This document shows positions 1 through 4,736 of a DNA stretch of 5,257 nucleotides, in pieces. Below the pieces are notes generated by a model. The model was given only the letters and a program-made list of their open reading frames with translations, did not search any database and was not told the origin of the DNA. Source of the DNA: Desulfobulbaceae bacterium (GTDB lineage Bacteria > Desulfobacterota > Desulfobulbia > Desulfobulbales > Desulfobulbaceae); the NCBI GenBank assembly GCA_007121995.1, contig SKJK01000021.1, forward strand, positions 1 through 5,257, given 5' to 3'. The position numbers were made by a program, and so were the translations under genes. How positions within the stretch are numbered: position 1 is the stretch's first letter; every line of letters begins with the position of its first letter.

Positions 1-26
1 AAACGGATGGTGATCTGGTTACTCAT
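1..26 (-). CDS. 5' end of an unidentified minus-strand gene
   Basis: The minus strand shows a translation start: ATG at 26-24, preceded by a strong Shine-Dalgarno (AGGAGAG, plus positions 31-37) at a normal distance. The reading begins MSNQITIR and runs off the left edge, so the product cannot be identified. A sigma-70-like promoter lies upstream on the same strand (149-177), which supports a real gene start. That a gene starts here is fairly likely; its function is unknown from this window. Confidence 0.6.
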
Positions 27-148
27 GATACTCTCCTGTCAAAGGAATGAAGTGCCGAGTGCAGGTAGCAGGAGCTCTTGGTCTTAGAGGAGATGGTTTT
101 GAATCTGTGACGGTTGAACTCTTGTCTGAGGTATATTTGGCTGTTCTT

Positions 149-177
149 AATGTATACGTGCGGCGGTTTTTTTTCAA
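149..177 (-). promoter_or_regulatory. sigma-70-like promoter for the gene leaving the left edge
   Basis: On the minus strand, TTGAAA (177-172) and TACATT (154-149) are separated by exactly 17 bases. Transcription would start near 142 and give a leader of roughly 115 bases before the ATG at 26. An inverted repeat (157-164 and 199-206) flanks the -35 box, so the promoter may be controlled by a DNA-binding protein. The call rests on box match and spacing only. Confidence 0.5.
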
Positions 178-206
178 TATGCCTCTTCGAAACCTACGGC
201 CGCACG
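157..206. repeat. inverted repeat CGTGCGGC / GCCGCACG around the -35 box
   Basis: CGTGCGGC at 157-164 is the perfect reverse complement of GCCGCACG at 199-206, with 34 bases between the arms. The arms bracket the -35 hexamer of the leftward promoter, and the left arm lies in the spacer between the -10 and -35 boxes. Both arms are GC-rich in an otherwise AT-rich stretch. It could be a pair of operator half-sites that supports looping, or a long-loop hairpin; there is no T-tract, so it is not a good terminator. Confidence 0.4.
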
Positions 207-320
207 CTCACGGATCCGGGATAGTGGCAAACAGGTCCTGGTCAACATGAGGCATCCAGACAGGATATTGAGCTCAGATACCAGAAGCTTAGCCTTGCGT
301 CAAAAAGAATATCCTTGGCC

Positions 321-1259
321 TCACCGGTGCAGACGTTGTAAAAGTCGGAAAAGGTCTGGTTGGTCCAGCCGGGTCAGACCCATTGCCCGGGCCATCTCCA
401 GGGCCTGTCGGTATTCGGTACCGGTTATGGTGCGGCGTAATTCTTCAAATTGATCAGCACGGGCGCAGGGGTGATACTGGCCCATGATGTTGACATAAGT
501 GGTGGTAGAGAGACGGGTGGCGATAAAATGCAGGATTTTCCTGGTTTCTTTGATCATTTCCGGCATGAGCAGGTGGCGTACCAGCAAACCGCTCCGGGCA
601 TATCCATGCGAGTCCACCGCCAGGTCACCGACCTGGCGGTGCATGCGCACCAGTGCTTCCCTGGCCCGCTCGGGGTAGTCAGGGGCGCCCGCATAACGGG
701 CTGCGGTTTCCGGGTGCCAGAACTTGAAATCCGGCATGTAGATATCTATAACACCATCCAGCAGCGCCAGGGTGGCAGTACTTTCATATCCGCTGCAATT
801 ATAGACCAGGGGCAGGTCAAGGCCGCCTTCAATCGCGAGCAACAAGGCAGCCAGAATCTGAGGGACCACATGGCTGGGGGTCACCAGATTGATATTATGG
901 CAGCCCATGGCCTGTAGTTCGAGCATGATAGCGGCCAAATCACCGGGGTCGACCTCCTGGCCTGCATCATCCCCTCCCCGACTGATATCGTCATTCTGGC
1001 AGAAGCAGCAATGCAGGGTGCAACCGGCCATAAAGATCGTGCCGGACCCCCGGGTTCCCACCAGGGGCTGTTCTTCGCCGAAATGGGGGCCATGGCTGGC
1101 CACTCGTGCCCGGATGCCGGTGGCGCACAAGCCGGTCTCCCCGGCAAGGCGATTGACCCGGCAACGGCGGGGACACAGGATGCACCGCCGCAGCAGGCGG
1201 CGAGCGATTTCAATCCGCCGTCCCAATTCGCCGCTGGTATGGAGCTTGATTGCATGCAT
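321..1259 (-). CDS. radical SAM protein, PflX/COG1313-like (pyruvate formate-lyase activase-related)
   Basis: This is a cytoplasmic iron-sulfur enzyme of the radical SAM superfamily, 312 residues from the chosen start. The CxxxCxxC cluster motif is C80-TLH-C84-CF-C87; these cysteines would hold the [4Fe-4S] cluster that cleaves S-adenosylmethionine. An N-terminal four-cysteine set (C26, C29, C33, C45) in the pattern CxxCxxxC...GxC is characteristic of the COG1313 group, as are YNCSGYES (153-160), DIYMPDFKF (172-180) and GQYHPC (260-265). The family resembles PFL-activating enzymes, but no glycyl-radical enzyme lies next to it here and its substrate is unknown. I chose the ATG at 1259 because GTGAG precedes it at suitable spacing; upstream alternatives are ATG 1280 and TTG 1325, neither with a visible ribosome site. 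It lies downstream of the 1838-1461 gene on the same strand. Family assignment is firm; function is not. Confidence 0.9.
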   Translation of the reverse strand: MHAIKLHTSGELGRRIEIARRLLRRCILCPRRCRVNRLAGETGLCATGIRARVASHGPHFGEEQPLVGTRGSGTIFMAGCTLHCCFCQNDDISRGGDDAGQEVDPGDLAAIMLELQAMGCHNINLVTPSHVVPQILAALLLAIEGGLDLPLVYNCSGYESTATLALLDGVIDIYMPDFKFWHPETAARYAGAPDYPERAREALVRMHRQVGDLAVDSHGYARSGLLVRHLLMPEMIKETRKILHFIATRLSTTTYVNIMGQYHPCARADQFEELRRTITGTEYRQALEMARAMGLTRLDQPDLFRLLQRLHR

Positions 1260-1349
1260 AATTATCTCACTGGCGCACATGGAACAGGCAGTGGAAAGGG
1301 AGCCGGTGGACAGTATTCCGCACAAACACCATGTTGCTTGGAAAATACC

Positions 1350-1377
1350 CCCTGGATTGTTTTCTGTCCATCCAGGG
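1350..1377. repeat. 8-bp perfect stem-loop upstream of the radical SAM gene
   Basis: CCCTGGAT (1350-1357) and ATCCAGGG (1370-1377) are perfect reverse complements with a 12-base loop. Reading leftward, the stem comes right after a TATAAT box and would cover the predicted transcription start, so it could be an operator or a 5'-end mRNA hairpin. It could also help end transcription from the upstream gene, although the following bases (GGTATTTTCC) form only a weak T-tract. Confidence 0.4.
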
Positions 1378-1379
1378 TG

Positions 1380-1385
1380 ATTATA
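1380..1385 (-). promoter_or_regulatory. perfect -10 box (TATAAT) before the radical SAM gene
   Basis: The minus strand reads TATAAT at 1385-1380 in an AT-rich setting, about 120 bases upstream of the ATG at 1259. No recognisable -35 hexamer sits 16-18 bases upstream, so the promoter would be weak or activator-dependent, or the match may be chance. If real, the radical SAM gene has its own promoter rather than depending on readthrough from the upstream gene. Confidence 0.3.
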
Positions 1386-1406
1386 TTTTGTCCTTATTCA
1401 GAAATA

Positions 1407-1426
1407 ACGAGCACTGTTCAGCTCGT
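1407..1426 (-). terminator. weak candidate terminator hairpin after the 125-residue gene
   Basis: ACGAGC (1407-1412) pairs perfectly with GCTCGT (1421-1426) around an 8-base loop. Read leftward, the stem is followed by TATTTCTG, a short, imperfect T-tract. It lies about 35 bases past the stop of the 1838-1461 gene, where a terminator would be expected. The stem is short, so termination may be partial. Confidence 0.35.
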
Positions 1427-1460
1427 CAAACCATTTCGTTCGCAGATCGATGACAATTTG

Positions 1461-1838
1461 TTACTCCTCCCTGGCCATCCCCTGCAGCAAGGCATTGAGA
1501 CCGATGGCCTGGACCAGGGTCAGGCATTCGTCATGATGAAAGAAGCCAGCCATGACTGCCATGAATTGGGTGGCGAGGAAGCGGATATCCGTATCGTTTT
1601 CCTGTTCCAGCAGGCGACGGCAGAGAGAGAGATCGTTCGTTTCCACCGCGTTCAGGAGTTCATTGAGCCAGTTGAGCTGATTTTCTTCAAAGTGGAATTC
1701 AGCCATGGCCTGGGCATACATGGAAACGATGGTGGCGCGATGATCGTAGATGGTGTCCAAGTCACCTGATGTGACTGCCTCCAGGATGAGATCGATCTGT
1801 TGCTGCAGTTCTAGCATTTCTCTTGGTTCTTCGGTCAT
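1461..1838 (-). CDS. hypothetical helical protein, 125 residues
   Basis: I do not recognise this family. The coding call is supported by a good Shine-Dalgarno (AGGAGA, about nine bases before the ATG at 1838), a clean stop, and a protein-like composition. The product is acidic, soluble-looking and probably almost all alpha-helical: amphipathic stretches rich in Leu, Ala, Glu and Gln, no proline after residue 5, no signal peptide and no membrane segment. Histidines and cysteines cluster in acidic surroundings: H33, H49 in EFHFEEN (47-53), C73, and H101, H102, C105 in FFHHDEC (99-105). A helical bundle with a metal or cofactor site is conceivable, but no known hemerythrin or ferritin motif is matched. 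It sits upstream of the radical SAM gene on the same strand and is transcribed divergently from the PNPOx-like gene, so co-regulation with either is possible but unproven. Confidence 0.75.
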   Translation of the reverse strand: MTEEPREMLELQQQIDLILEAVTSGDLDTIYDHRATIVSMYAQAMAEFHFEENQLNWLNELLNAVETNDLSLCRRLLEQENDTDIRFLATQFMAVMAGFFHHDECLTLVQAIGLNALLQGMAREE

Positions 1839-2075
1839 GGTAGTGTTTCTCCTGGTTTACGAAGGTGGTGGGTAGCGTGTTTGCTAACTGATTCCGGAGG
1901 GGCTTAATGCAGGCCCCAATACGTATGTGAGTCACCGGGTACAGGGCCTGGCCGGCACTCATGAAGCTGTGGTTCCAGGCGTCCGGGGCAACTGGGCGAA
2001 GTGGATATCCGCAACGCATGGGCAATCAGGGCCAGGCAGGGAGTGGAGGCGATGATGGTCTTCACGGTCGTCTTT

Positions 2076-2105
2076 TTAACAGATTCTGAGTGTTTTTTCT
2101 GTTAA
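2076..2105. promoter_or_regulatory. perfect inverted repeat TTAACAGA-N14-TCTGTTAA, possible operator
   Basis: TTAACAGA (2076-2083) and TCTGTTAA (2098-2105) are exact reverse complements. The arm centres are 22 bases apart, about two helical turns, which suits a dimeric regulator binding one face of the DNA. The dyad centre lies about 66 bases upstream of the start predicted from the TACAAT box at 2145-2150, a usual place for an activator. As RNA it could also form a hairpin, but no T-tract follows. It does not match the FNR (TTGAT-N4-ATCAA) or CRP consensus. Confidence 0.4.
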
Positions 2106-2144
2106 GGATGATTTTTTGTCGGTATGGTCTGGTAAAGACACCAG

Positions 2145-2150
2145 TACAAT
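2145..2150 (+). promoter_or_regulatory. -10-like box TACAAT before the PNPOx-like gene
   Basis: TACAAT matches the sigma-70 -10 consensus at five of six positions, but no good -35 hexamer lies 16-18 bases upstream, so an activator would be needed. The predicted start near 2157 falls after the ATG at 2154, which would exclude that ATG and supports translation from 2178. Confidence is modest because the -35 box is missing. Confidence 0.35.
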
Positions 2151-2177
2151 ACAATGAACCAAGGAGAAAGAACGAAT

Positions 2178-2573
2178 ATGCTATTACAAGAATATTTCAC
2201 TGAAATCCGGGGAACCGGAATAATGGCCACCGCTGCCGGCTCGGGTGAAGTGACGACTGCTATCTATGCCAAACCCCACATCATGGACGATAACAGCCTT
2301 GCCTTTATCATGCGTGAGCGTCTCACTTATGCCCATCTTAAAGAAAATGACCAAGCCAATTATATGTTCATCGAGCAGGGGCCTGGATTCAAAGGCCTGC
2401 GACTTTTTCTGCGCAAGATCGATGAATCCGATGACCCCGAACTGATCGCCGCCATGACCCGCAGGCACCTCAGCCCGCAAGAGGACGCGGCCAAGGGGCC
2501 GAAGCATCTGGTCCGTTTTCAGGTGCTCAAGGTGTTACCGTTGGTGGGGGATGGCCCGCCTCCGGTGGACTGA
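2178..2573 (+). CDS. pyridoxamine 5'-phosphate oxidase-like FMN-binding protein
   Basis: This is a small cytoplasmic protein of 131 residues with the look of the PNPOx-like split-barrel fold, a family that binds FMN, F420 or heme and serves mainly in redox reactions. The N-terminal part follows the family layout: a short helix (LLQEYFTEI), then GTGIMATAAGSGEVTTAIYAKP (12-33) as the first strands, DDNSLAFIMRE (37-47), TYAHLKENDQANYMFIE (50-66) and GLRLFLRK (73-80). The substrate cannot be read from sequence, and this short type is not the vitamin B6 enzyme PdxH. I chose ATG 2178 because AAGGAG at 2161-2166 precedes it at about 11 bases; ATG 2154 is in frame but has no ribosome site and would add eight residues. 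It is divergent from the 125-residue gene, with about 180 bases before the next promoter. Confidence 0.85.
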   Translation: MLLQEYFTEIRGTGIMATAAGSGEVTTAIYAKPHIMDDNSLAFIMRERLTYAHLKENDQANYMFIEQGPGFKGLRLFLRKIDESDDPELIAAMTRRHLSPQEDAAKGPKHLVRFQVLKVLPLVGDGPPPVD

Positions 2574-2722
2574 TCCCTGATCCGTGTCGGCTGGACTCTT
2601 GAATTGTCTCCACTTAATTGGCCAGTTGCTGGAGGGTGAGGCTCTCCGTGGGGGACGGGATCGGCTGAACGATCTGATTCTGGTGCACAGGTTGGCGAAG
2701 CACGGGGCACCGAGAAAATGCG
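2574..2722. other. intergenic stretch with no supported feature
   Basis: Between the PNPOx-like stop and the first TTGACAG repeat I see no gene, no convincing hairpin with a T-tract, and only a short direct repeat (GATCC twice at the start). Open frames crossing here lack ribosome sites. The stop of the PNPOx-like gene is therefore not followed by a recognisable intrinsic terminator. Confidence 0.4.
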
Positions 2723-2798
2723 TTGACAGCCCAAAAGCATGCGTTTTGTTGATTGACAGTGCTTTCCTTCTCCTTTATAGTCGAAACACACTTGACAG
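2723..2798 (+). repeat. three TTGACAG direct repeats with a near-palindrome in the OFA carrier promoter
   Basis: TTGACAG occurs at 2723-2729, 2753-2759 and 2792-2798. The middle copy is the -35 box of the promoter at 2753-2781; the others have no matching -10 at 16-18 bases. Between the first two copies is a dyad, CAAAA (2732-2736) and TTTTG (2744-2748) around GCATGCG, immediately upstream of the -35 box, where an activator or repressor could bind. The repeats may be regulator sites or remnants of alternative promoters. The third copy extends to TTGACAGGAGA, which also occurs on the minus strand at 42-32 before the leftmost gene, where it includes the Shine-Dalgarno. Confidence 0.45.
2753..2781 (+). 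promoter_or_regulatory. sigma-70 promoter of the OFA-family carrier gene
   Basis: A perfect -35 box TTGACA (2753-2758) and a TATAGT -10 box (2776-2781) are separated by 17 bases, the optimal spacing. Transcription would start around 2788-2790, leaving a leader of about 135 bases before the ATG at 2923. This is the strongest housekeeping-type promoter in the window. Confidence 0.75.
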
Positions 2799-2922
2799 GA
2801 GAAGATTAAGAGAAGGAAAACAACCAACAAAATTCAAGACAACAGGGGAGGTGAACACGTCGAAAGTCGGAAGTGCTATGCCGTAAGCAGTTAACCTATA
2901 CTAAAAAAGGGGGAGTGCATTA
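2788..2922 (+). other. long 5' leader of the OFA carrier mRNA
   Basis: About 135 bases are predicted between the transcription start and the ATG. They include a purine-rich, A-rich first half, a GGGGAG-GTG sequence at 2845-2853 that opens an 11-codon frame ending TAA at 2886 (spacing too short for a normal start), and a small possible stem (TGCT 2874-2877 with AGCA 2886-2889). I do not recognise a known riboswitch consensus. The true ribosome site, GGGGGAG seven bases before the ATG, is strong. Confidence 0.35.
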
Positions 2923-4179
2923 ATGAGTCAAGCACAAGCTACAAATGATGTGACAAGCAATCCAGTAGTCGCACCTATTCCACGTTGGGTACCTTTGTTG
3001 GGAGGATTATTCGGTAGTACCGCCTGTGGTCTTTTGCTGTATGCATGGAGTGTTTTCATCGCACCACTCAGTGCTGAATTCGGCTGGACGCGTGCCGATA
3101 TTGCGCTGGCCTTTTCACTCTGCTGTTTCGTCTTTGGCCTTACCGCCATTCCTTCCGGCCGCCTCAGCGACAAAATCGGTCCCCGTAAAGTCGTCTTCAT
3201 GGGAGCCATCCTCATTATGGTGGGGTTTGTCGCTTCCGGGTTCATTAACACAAAGCTCGGCCTGTATTTCACCTACGGTGTCATCTGCGGCCTTGGCGGC
3301 GGCATGACGTATATCCCACCCATCGCCACCGGTCCCAAATGGTGGCCGGACAGACGAGCTCTTGCCACCGGCTTTTCCGTTGTCGGTCTGGGTCTCGGCT
3401 CCTTTATCATGGCGCCTATTGCCACCTGGATGATCGCCAATATGGGCTGGCGTCCTGTTTTCTGGTATATGGGGATTGTCATGGGTGTTCTCGGTATCCT
3501 CTCTGCTCTCTGCCTTCAGAACCCCCCCGCTGGCTGGAAGCCCGCCGGCTGGAACCCACCTGCACCCGCGCCGGGTACCAAGGCACAGGTTGATTACACC
3601 CATGATGAAGCCAAAGCCACTCCGCAGTTCTGGATGCTGTATGCCGCCTACTTCTGCTCCGCCTTTTCCGGCCTGATGGTTATTGGCCACTTGGCAGGTG
3701 CTGGTATTGACCGGGGTCTGGCGCCCATGGCCGCTGCTGGTGCTGTCAGTGTTCTCGCCTTCTCCAATGCGGCTGTCCGGGTTATTATCGGTGGCATCGT
3801 CGATAAGATCGGGGTCAGACCATGTTTTATTCTCCTCTGGTCTATCCAGGTCGTCATGTTGCTGCTTATCTACCCGGTGGCTGGTAATGCGACCATGTTG
3901 TGGATCGTTGCCCTGATCTTTGGTTGGAGCTATGGTGCTCAGTTTACCCTGTTCCCGTCCGCGTGTGTTAATTACTATGGGCCCACAGCGCAGGGATCCA
4001 ACTATGGCCTGCTGTTCAGCTCCTTTGGTTTCGCCGGTCTCGCCGGACCATGGGTTGGTGGTTATCTGTACCAGTTGCAGGGGAACTACATGATCCCCTT
4101 TGCCGCCGGCGCTGCCGTAATGGCCCTCTCGCTGGTCCTTCTCATCATTGCCAAGCCGCCTGCATTGCGTAATACTTAA
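2923..4179 (+). CDS. MFS transporter, oxalate/formate antiporter (OFA) family
   Basis: This is an inner-membrane carrier of 418 residues with about 12 hydrophobic segments, the usual size of the major facilitator superfamily. MFS motif A is clear in the loop after helix 2 ([11 protein letters not shown], 79-89), with its half-repeat [10 protein letters not shown] (291-300) after helix 8. OFA-type signatures include [13 protein letters not shown] (123-135), [12 protein letters not shown] (139-150), the [11 protein letters not shown] stretch (176-185) and [13 protein letters not shown] (360-372). The central loop is proline- and tryptophan-rich with a short internal repeat (PAGWKPAGW, 202-210). 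Characterised OFA members exchange oxalate for formate or carry other small carboxylates. R286 in helix 8 fits the substrate arginine of OxlT (Arg272), but the position of OxlT Lys355 is F368, so oxalate exchange is doubtful and a monocarboxylate is more likely. The ATG at 2923 has a strong Shine-Dalgarno. A sigma-70 promoter and a terminator make it a single-gene unit. Confidence 0.93.
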   Translation: MSQAQATNDVTSNPVVAPIPRWVPLLGGLFGSTACGLLLYAWSVFIAPLSAEFGWTRADIALAFSLCCFVFGLTAIPSGRLSDKIGPRKVVFMGAILIMVGFVASGFINTKLGLYFTYGVICGLGGGMTYIPPIATGPKWWPDRRALATGFSVVGLGLGSFIMAPIATWMIANMGWRPVFWYMGIVMGVLGILSALCLQNPPAGWKPAGWNPPAPAPGTKAQVDYTHDEAKATPQFWMLYAAYFCSAFSGLMVIGHLAGAGIDRGLAPMAAAGAVSVLAFSNAAVRVIIGGIVDKIGVRPCFILLWSIQVVMLLLIYPVAGNATMLWIVALIFGWSYGAQFTLFPSACVNYYGPTAQGSNYGLLFSSFGFAGLAGPWVGGYLYQLQGNYMIPFAAGAAVMALSLVLLIIAKPPALRNT

Positions 4180-4220
4180 AAAACAGTGTAAGCGCTCTGC
4201 ACCTCAACAGTGCATGCAAA

Positions 4221-4258
4221 CCCCGGAAAGCCTGTGCTTTCCGGGGTTCTTTTTTTTT
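4221..4258 (+). terminator. intrinsic terminator of the OFA carrier gene
   Basis: CCCCGGAAAGC (4221-4231) and GCTTTCCGGGG (4236-4246) form a perfect 11-bp GC-rich stem with a CTGT loop, followed by TTC and a run of nine T (4250-4258). This is a canonical Rho-independent terminator about 40 bases after the stop of the carrier gene. Confidence 0.95.
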
Positions 4259-4311
4259 ACGTCCGTTTTCCCTCCTCTCGGCCTATTACCAATAATGCCG
4301 CTGCATTTATA

Positions 4312-4347
4312 CCTGAATCCGTGACTTCCTGTCGTCACGGAATCAGG
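4312..4347. repeat. 14-bp inverted repeat, stem-loop or enhancer-type dyad
   Basis: CCTGAATCCGTGAC (4312-4325) pairs with GTCACGGAATCAGG (4334-4347) with one mismatch, around an 8-base spacer. No T-tract follows on either strand, so it is not a clear terminator. Its centre lies about 140 bases upstream of the start predicted from the sigma-54-like element at 4445-4459, within the range where enhancer-binding activators bind. It could also be a backup hairpin behind the terminator at 4221. Confidence 0.5.
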
Positions 4348-4444
4348 TTCAATTCTTCCTGTGCAGGCAAAGTGCCTCCTGGTTGTACAGGATGCCCTTA
4401 TTGGCATGGAGTATAGTTGGTACGGGTCCGCTTACATCCCGATC

Positions 4445-4459
4445 TGGCAACAGTTTTGC
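4445..4459 (+). promoter_or_regulatory. candidate sigma-54 (-24/-12) promoter of the SulP gene
   Basis: TGGCA (4445-4449) and TTGC (4456-4459) have the GG and GC dinucleotides separated by exactly 10 bases, as in the sigma-54 consensus TGGCAC-N5-TTGC. The predicted start is near 4471, leaving a leader of about 265 bases. The one departure is A instead of C in TGGCAC. Short motifs like this arise by chance, so confidence is moderate. Confidence 0.45.
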
Positions 4460-4477
4460 GATGAGATTTGGAATAAG

Positions 4478-4490
4478 ATCCGGTCCGGAT
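4478..4490. promoter_or_regulatory. 13-bp palindrome ATCCGG-T-CCGGAT, possible operator
   Basis: The arms ATCCGG (4478-4483) and CCGGAT (4485-4490) are perfect around one central base. It lies just downstream of the predicted sigma-54 start and upstream of the extended -10 box, where a repressor could block either promoter. No regulator family is identified from the sequence. Confidence 0.4.
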
Positions 4491-4541
4491 TGATTTCAGG
4501 CTAGAAAATTCTTGACTCGCAACGCATTCCGGTTTTTGCTG

Positions 4542-4550
4542 TGCTACACT
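4542..4550 (+). promoter_or_regulatory. extended -10 element TGC-TACACT
   Basis: TG at 4542-4543, one base before TACACT (4545-4550), forms an extended -10 sigma-70 element. There is no -35 hexamer at 17 bases; TTGACT at 4512-4517 is 27 bases away, too far to pair with it. Transcription would start near 4557 with a leader of about 180 bases. It is an alternative or second promoter for the SulP gene. Confidence 0.4.
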
Positions 4551-4736
4551 GTGATCTGGCCGAACATGTCGCCTACTATGGAACAAGGGGGAGCGATGTG
4601 TTCAACATGGGAGCTGGCGGAGGCGACTGGCATCGAATAAAGAGCTTTGTACCCACCACTAGGGCGTTCTGTTCACCTGATGGCCTGCTCAGCTCCTTCC
4701 CTTCATTTGTAACCTATACCACAGGAAAATGGATCT

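Larger units (their letters stand above)
1839..2177. other. divergent intergenic region between the 125-residue gene and the PNPOx-like gene
   Basis: This 339-base stretch separates two divergent genes and must hold both promoters. Visible elements are a small hairpin (GGGGC 1899-1903 with GCCCC 1913-1917), an 8-bp inverted repeat (2076-2105) and a TACAAT -10-like box (2145-2150). Minus-strand open frames at 2065-1904 and 2025-1762 lack a ribosome site and do not look like proteins; the second overlaps the 125-residue gene. The region is long enough to hide a small RNA or a gene remnant, but I see no direct support for either. Confidence 0.5.
4259..4736. other. long intergenic control region before the SulP gene
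   Basis: This 478-base stretch has no convincing gene on either strand. Open frames at 4210-4416 (plus), 4204-4407 (minus) and 4398-4586 (minus) cross the terminator or the long stem-loop, lack ribosome sites and have no protein-like features. Separate entries describe a 14-bp stem-loop, a sigma-54-like element, a 13-bp palindrome and an extended -10 box, in that order toward the SulP start. Such length and density suggest regulated expression of the downstream carrier. Confidence 0.5.

Noticed and set aside
47..250. 67-residue plus-strand open frame at the left side
   Set aside because: No ribosome site, composition not protein-like, and it runs antisense through the promoter and inverted repeat of the leftmost minus-strand gene.
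262..315. AGGATATT / AATATCCT inverted repeat just past the radical SAM stop
   Set aside because: Perfect 8-bp arms but 38 bases apart, AT-rich, and with no T-tract placed as in a terminator; likely chance.
450..917. 155-residue plus-strand open frame and other frames inside the radical SAM gene
   Set aside because: These lie opposite or out of frame with a gene that has clear family motifs; they are shadows.
1011..1769. 252-residue plus-strand open frame spanning two minus-strand genes
   Set aside because: It runs antisense across both minus-strand genes and the hairpins between them, has no ribosome site, and its translation has no recognisable domain.
1762..2025. 87-residue minus-strand frame overlapping the start of the 125-residue gene
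   Set aside because: Overlaps the well-supported gene by about 75 bases in another frame and has no ribosome site.
1904..2065. 53-codon minus-strand GTG frame, start VKTIIASTPCLALIAHAL
   Set aside because: The start resembles a hydrophobic N-terminus, but there is no Shine-Dalgarno and the remainder is rich in Pro, Ser and His with no protein-like pattern; possibly a gene remnant, not supportable.
2584..2886. 100-residue plus-strand frame through the OFA carrier promoter
   Set aside because: It crosses the promoter and leader, lacks a ribosome site, and its sequence is not protein-like.
2851..2886. 11-codon leader peptide VNTSKVGSAMP before the OFA carrier
   Set aside because: The GGGGAG directly abuts the GTG, leaving no spacer for ribosome positioning, and the peptide has no regulatory codon run.
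3115..3690. 191-residue minus-strand frame antisense to the OFA carrier
   Set aside because: Antisense shadow of a gene with clear MFS motifs; low-complexity Gly/Asp/Lys composition typical of shadows of membrane proteins.
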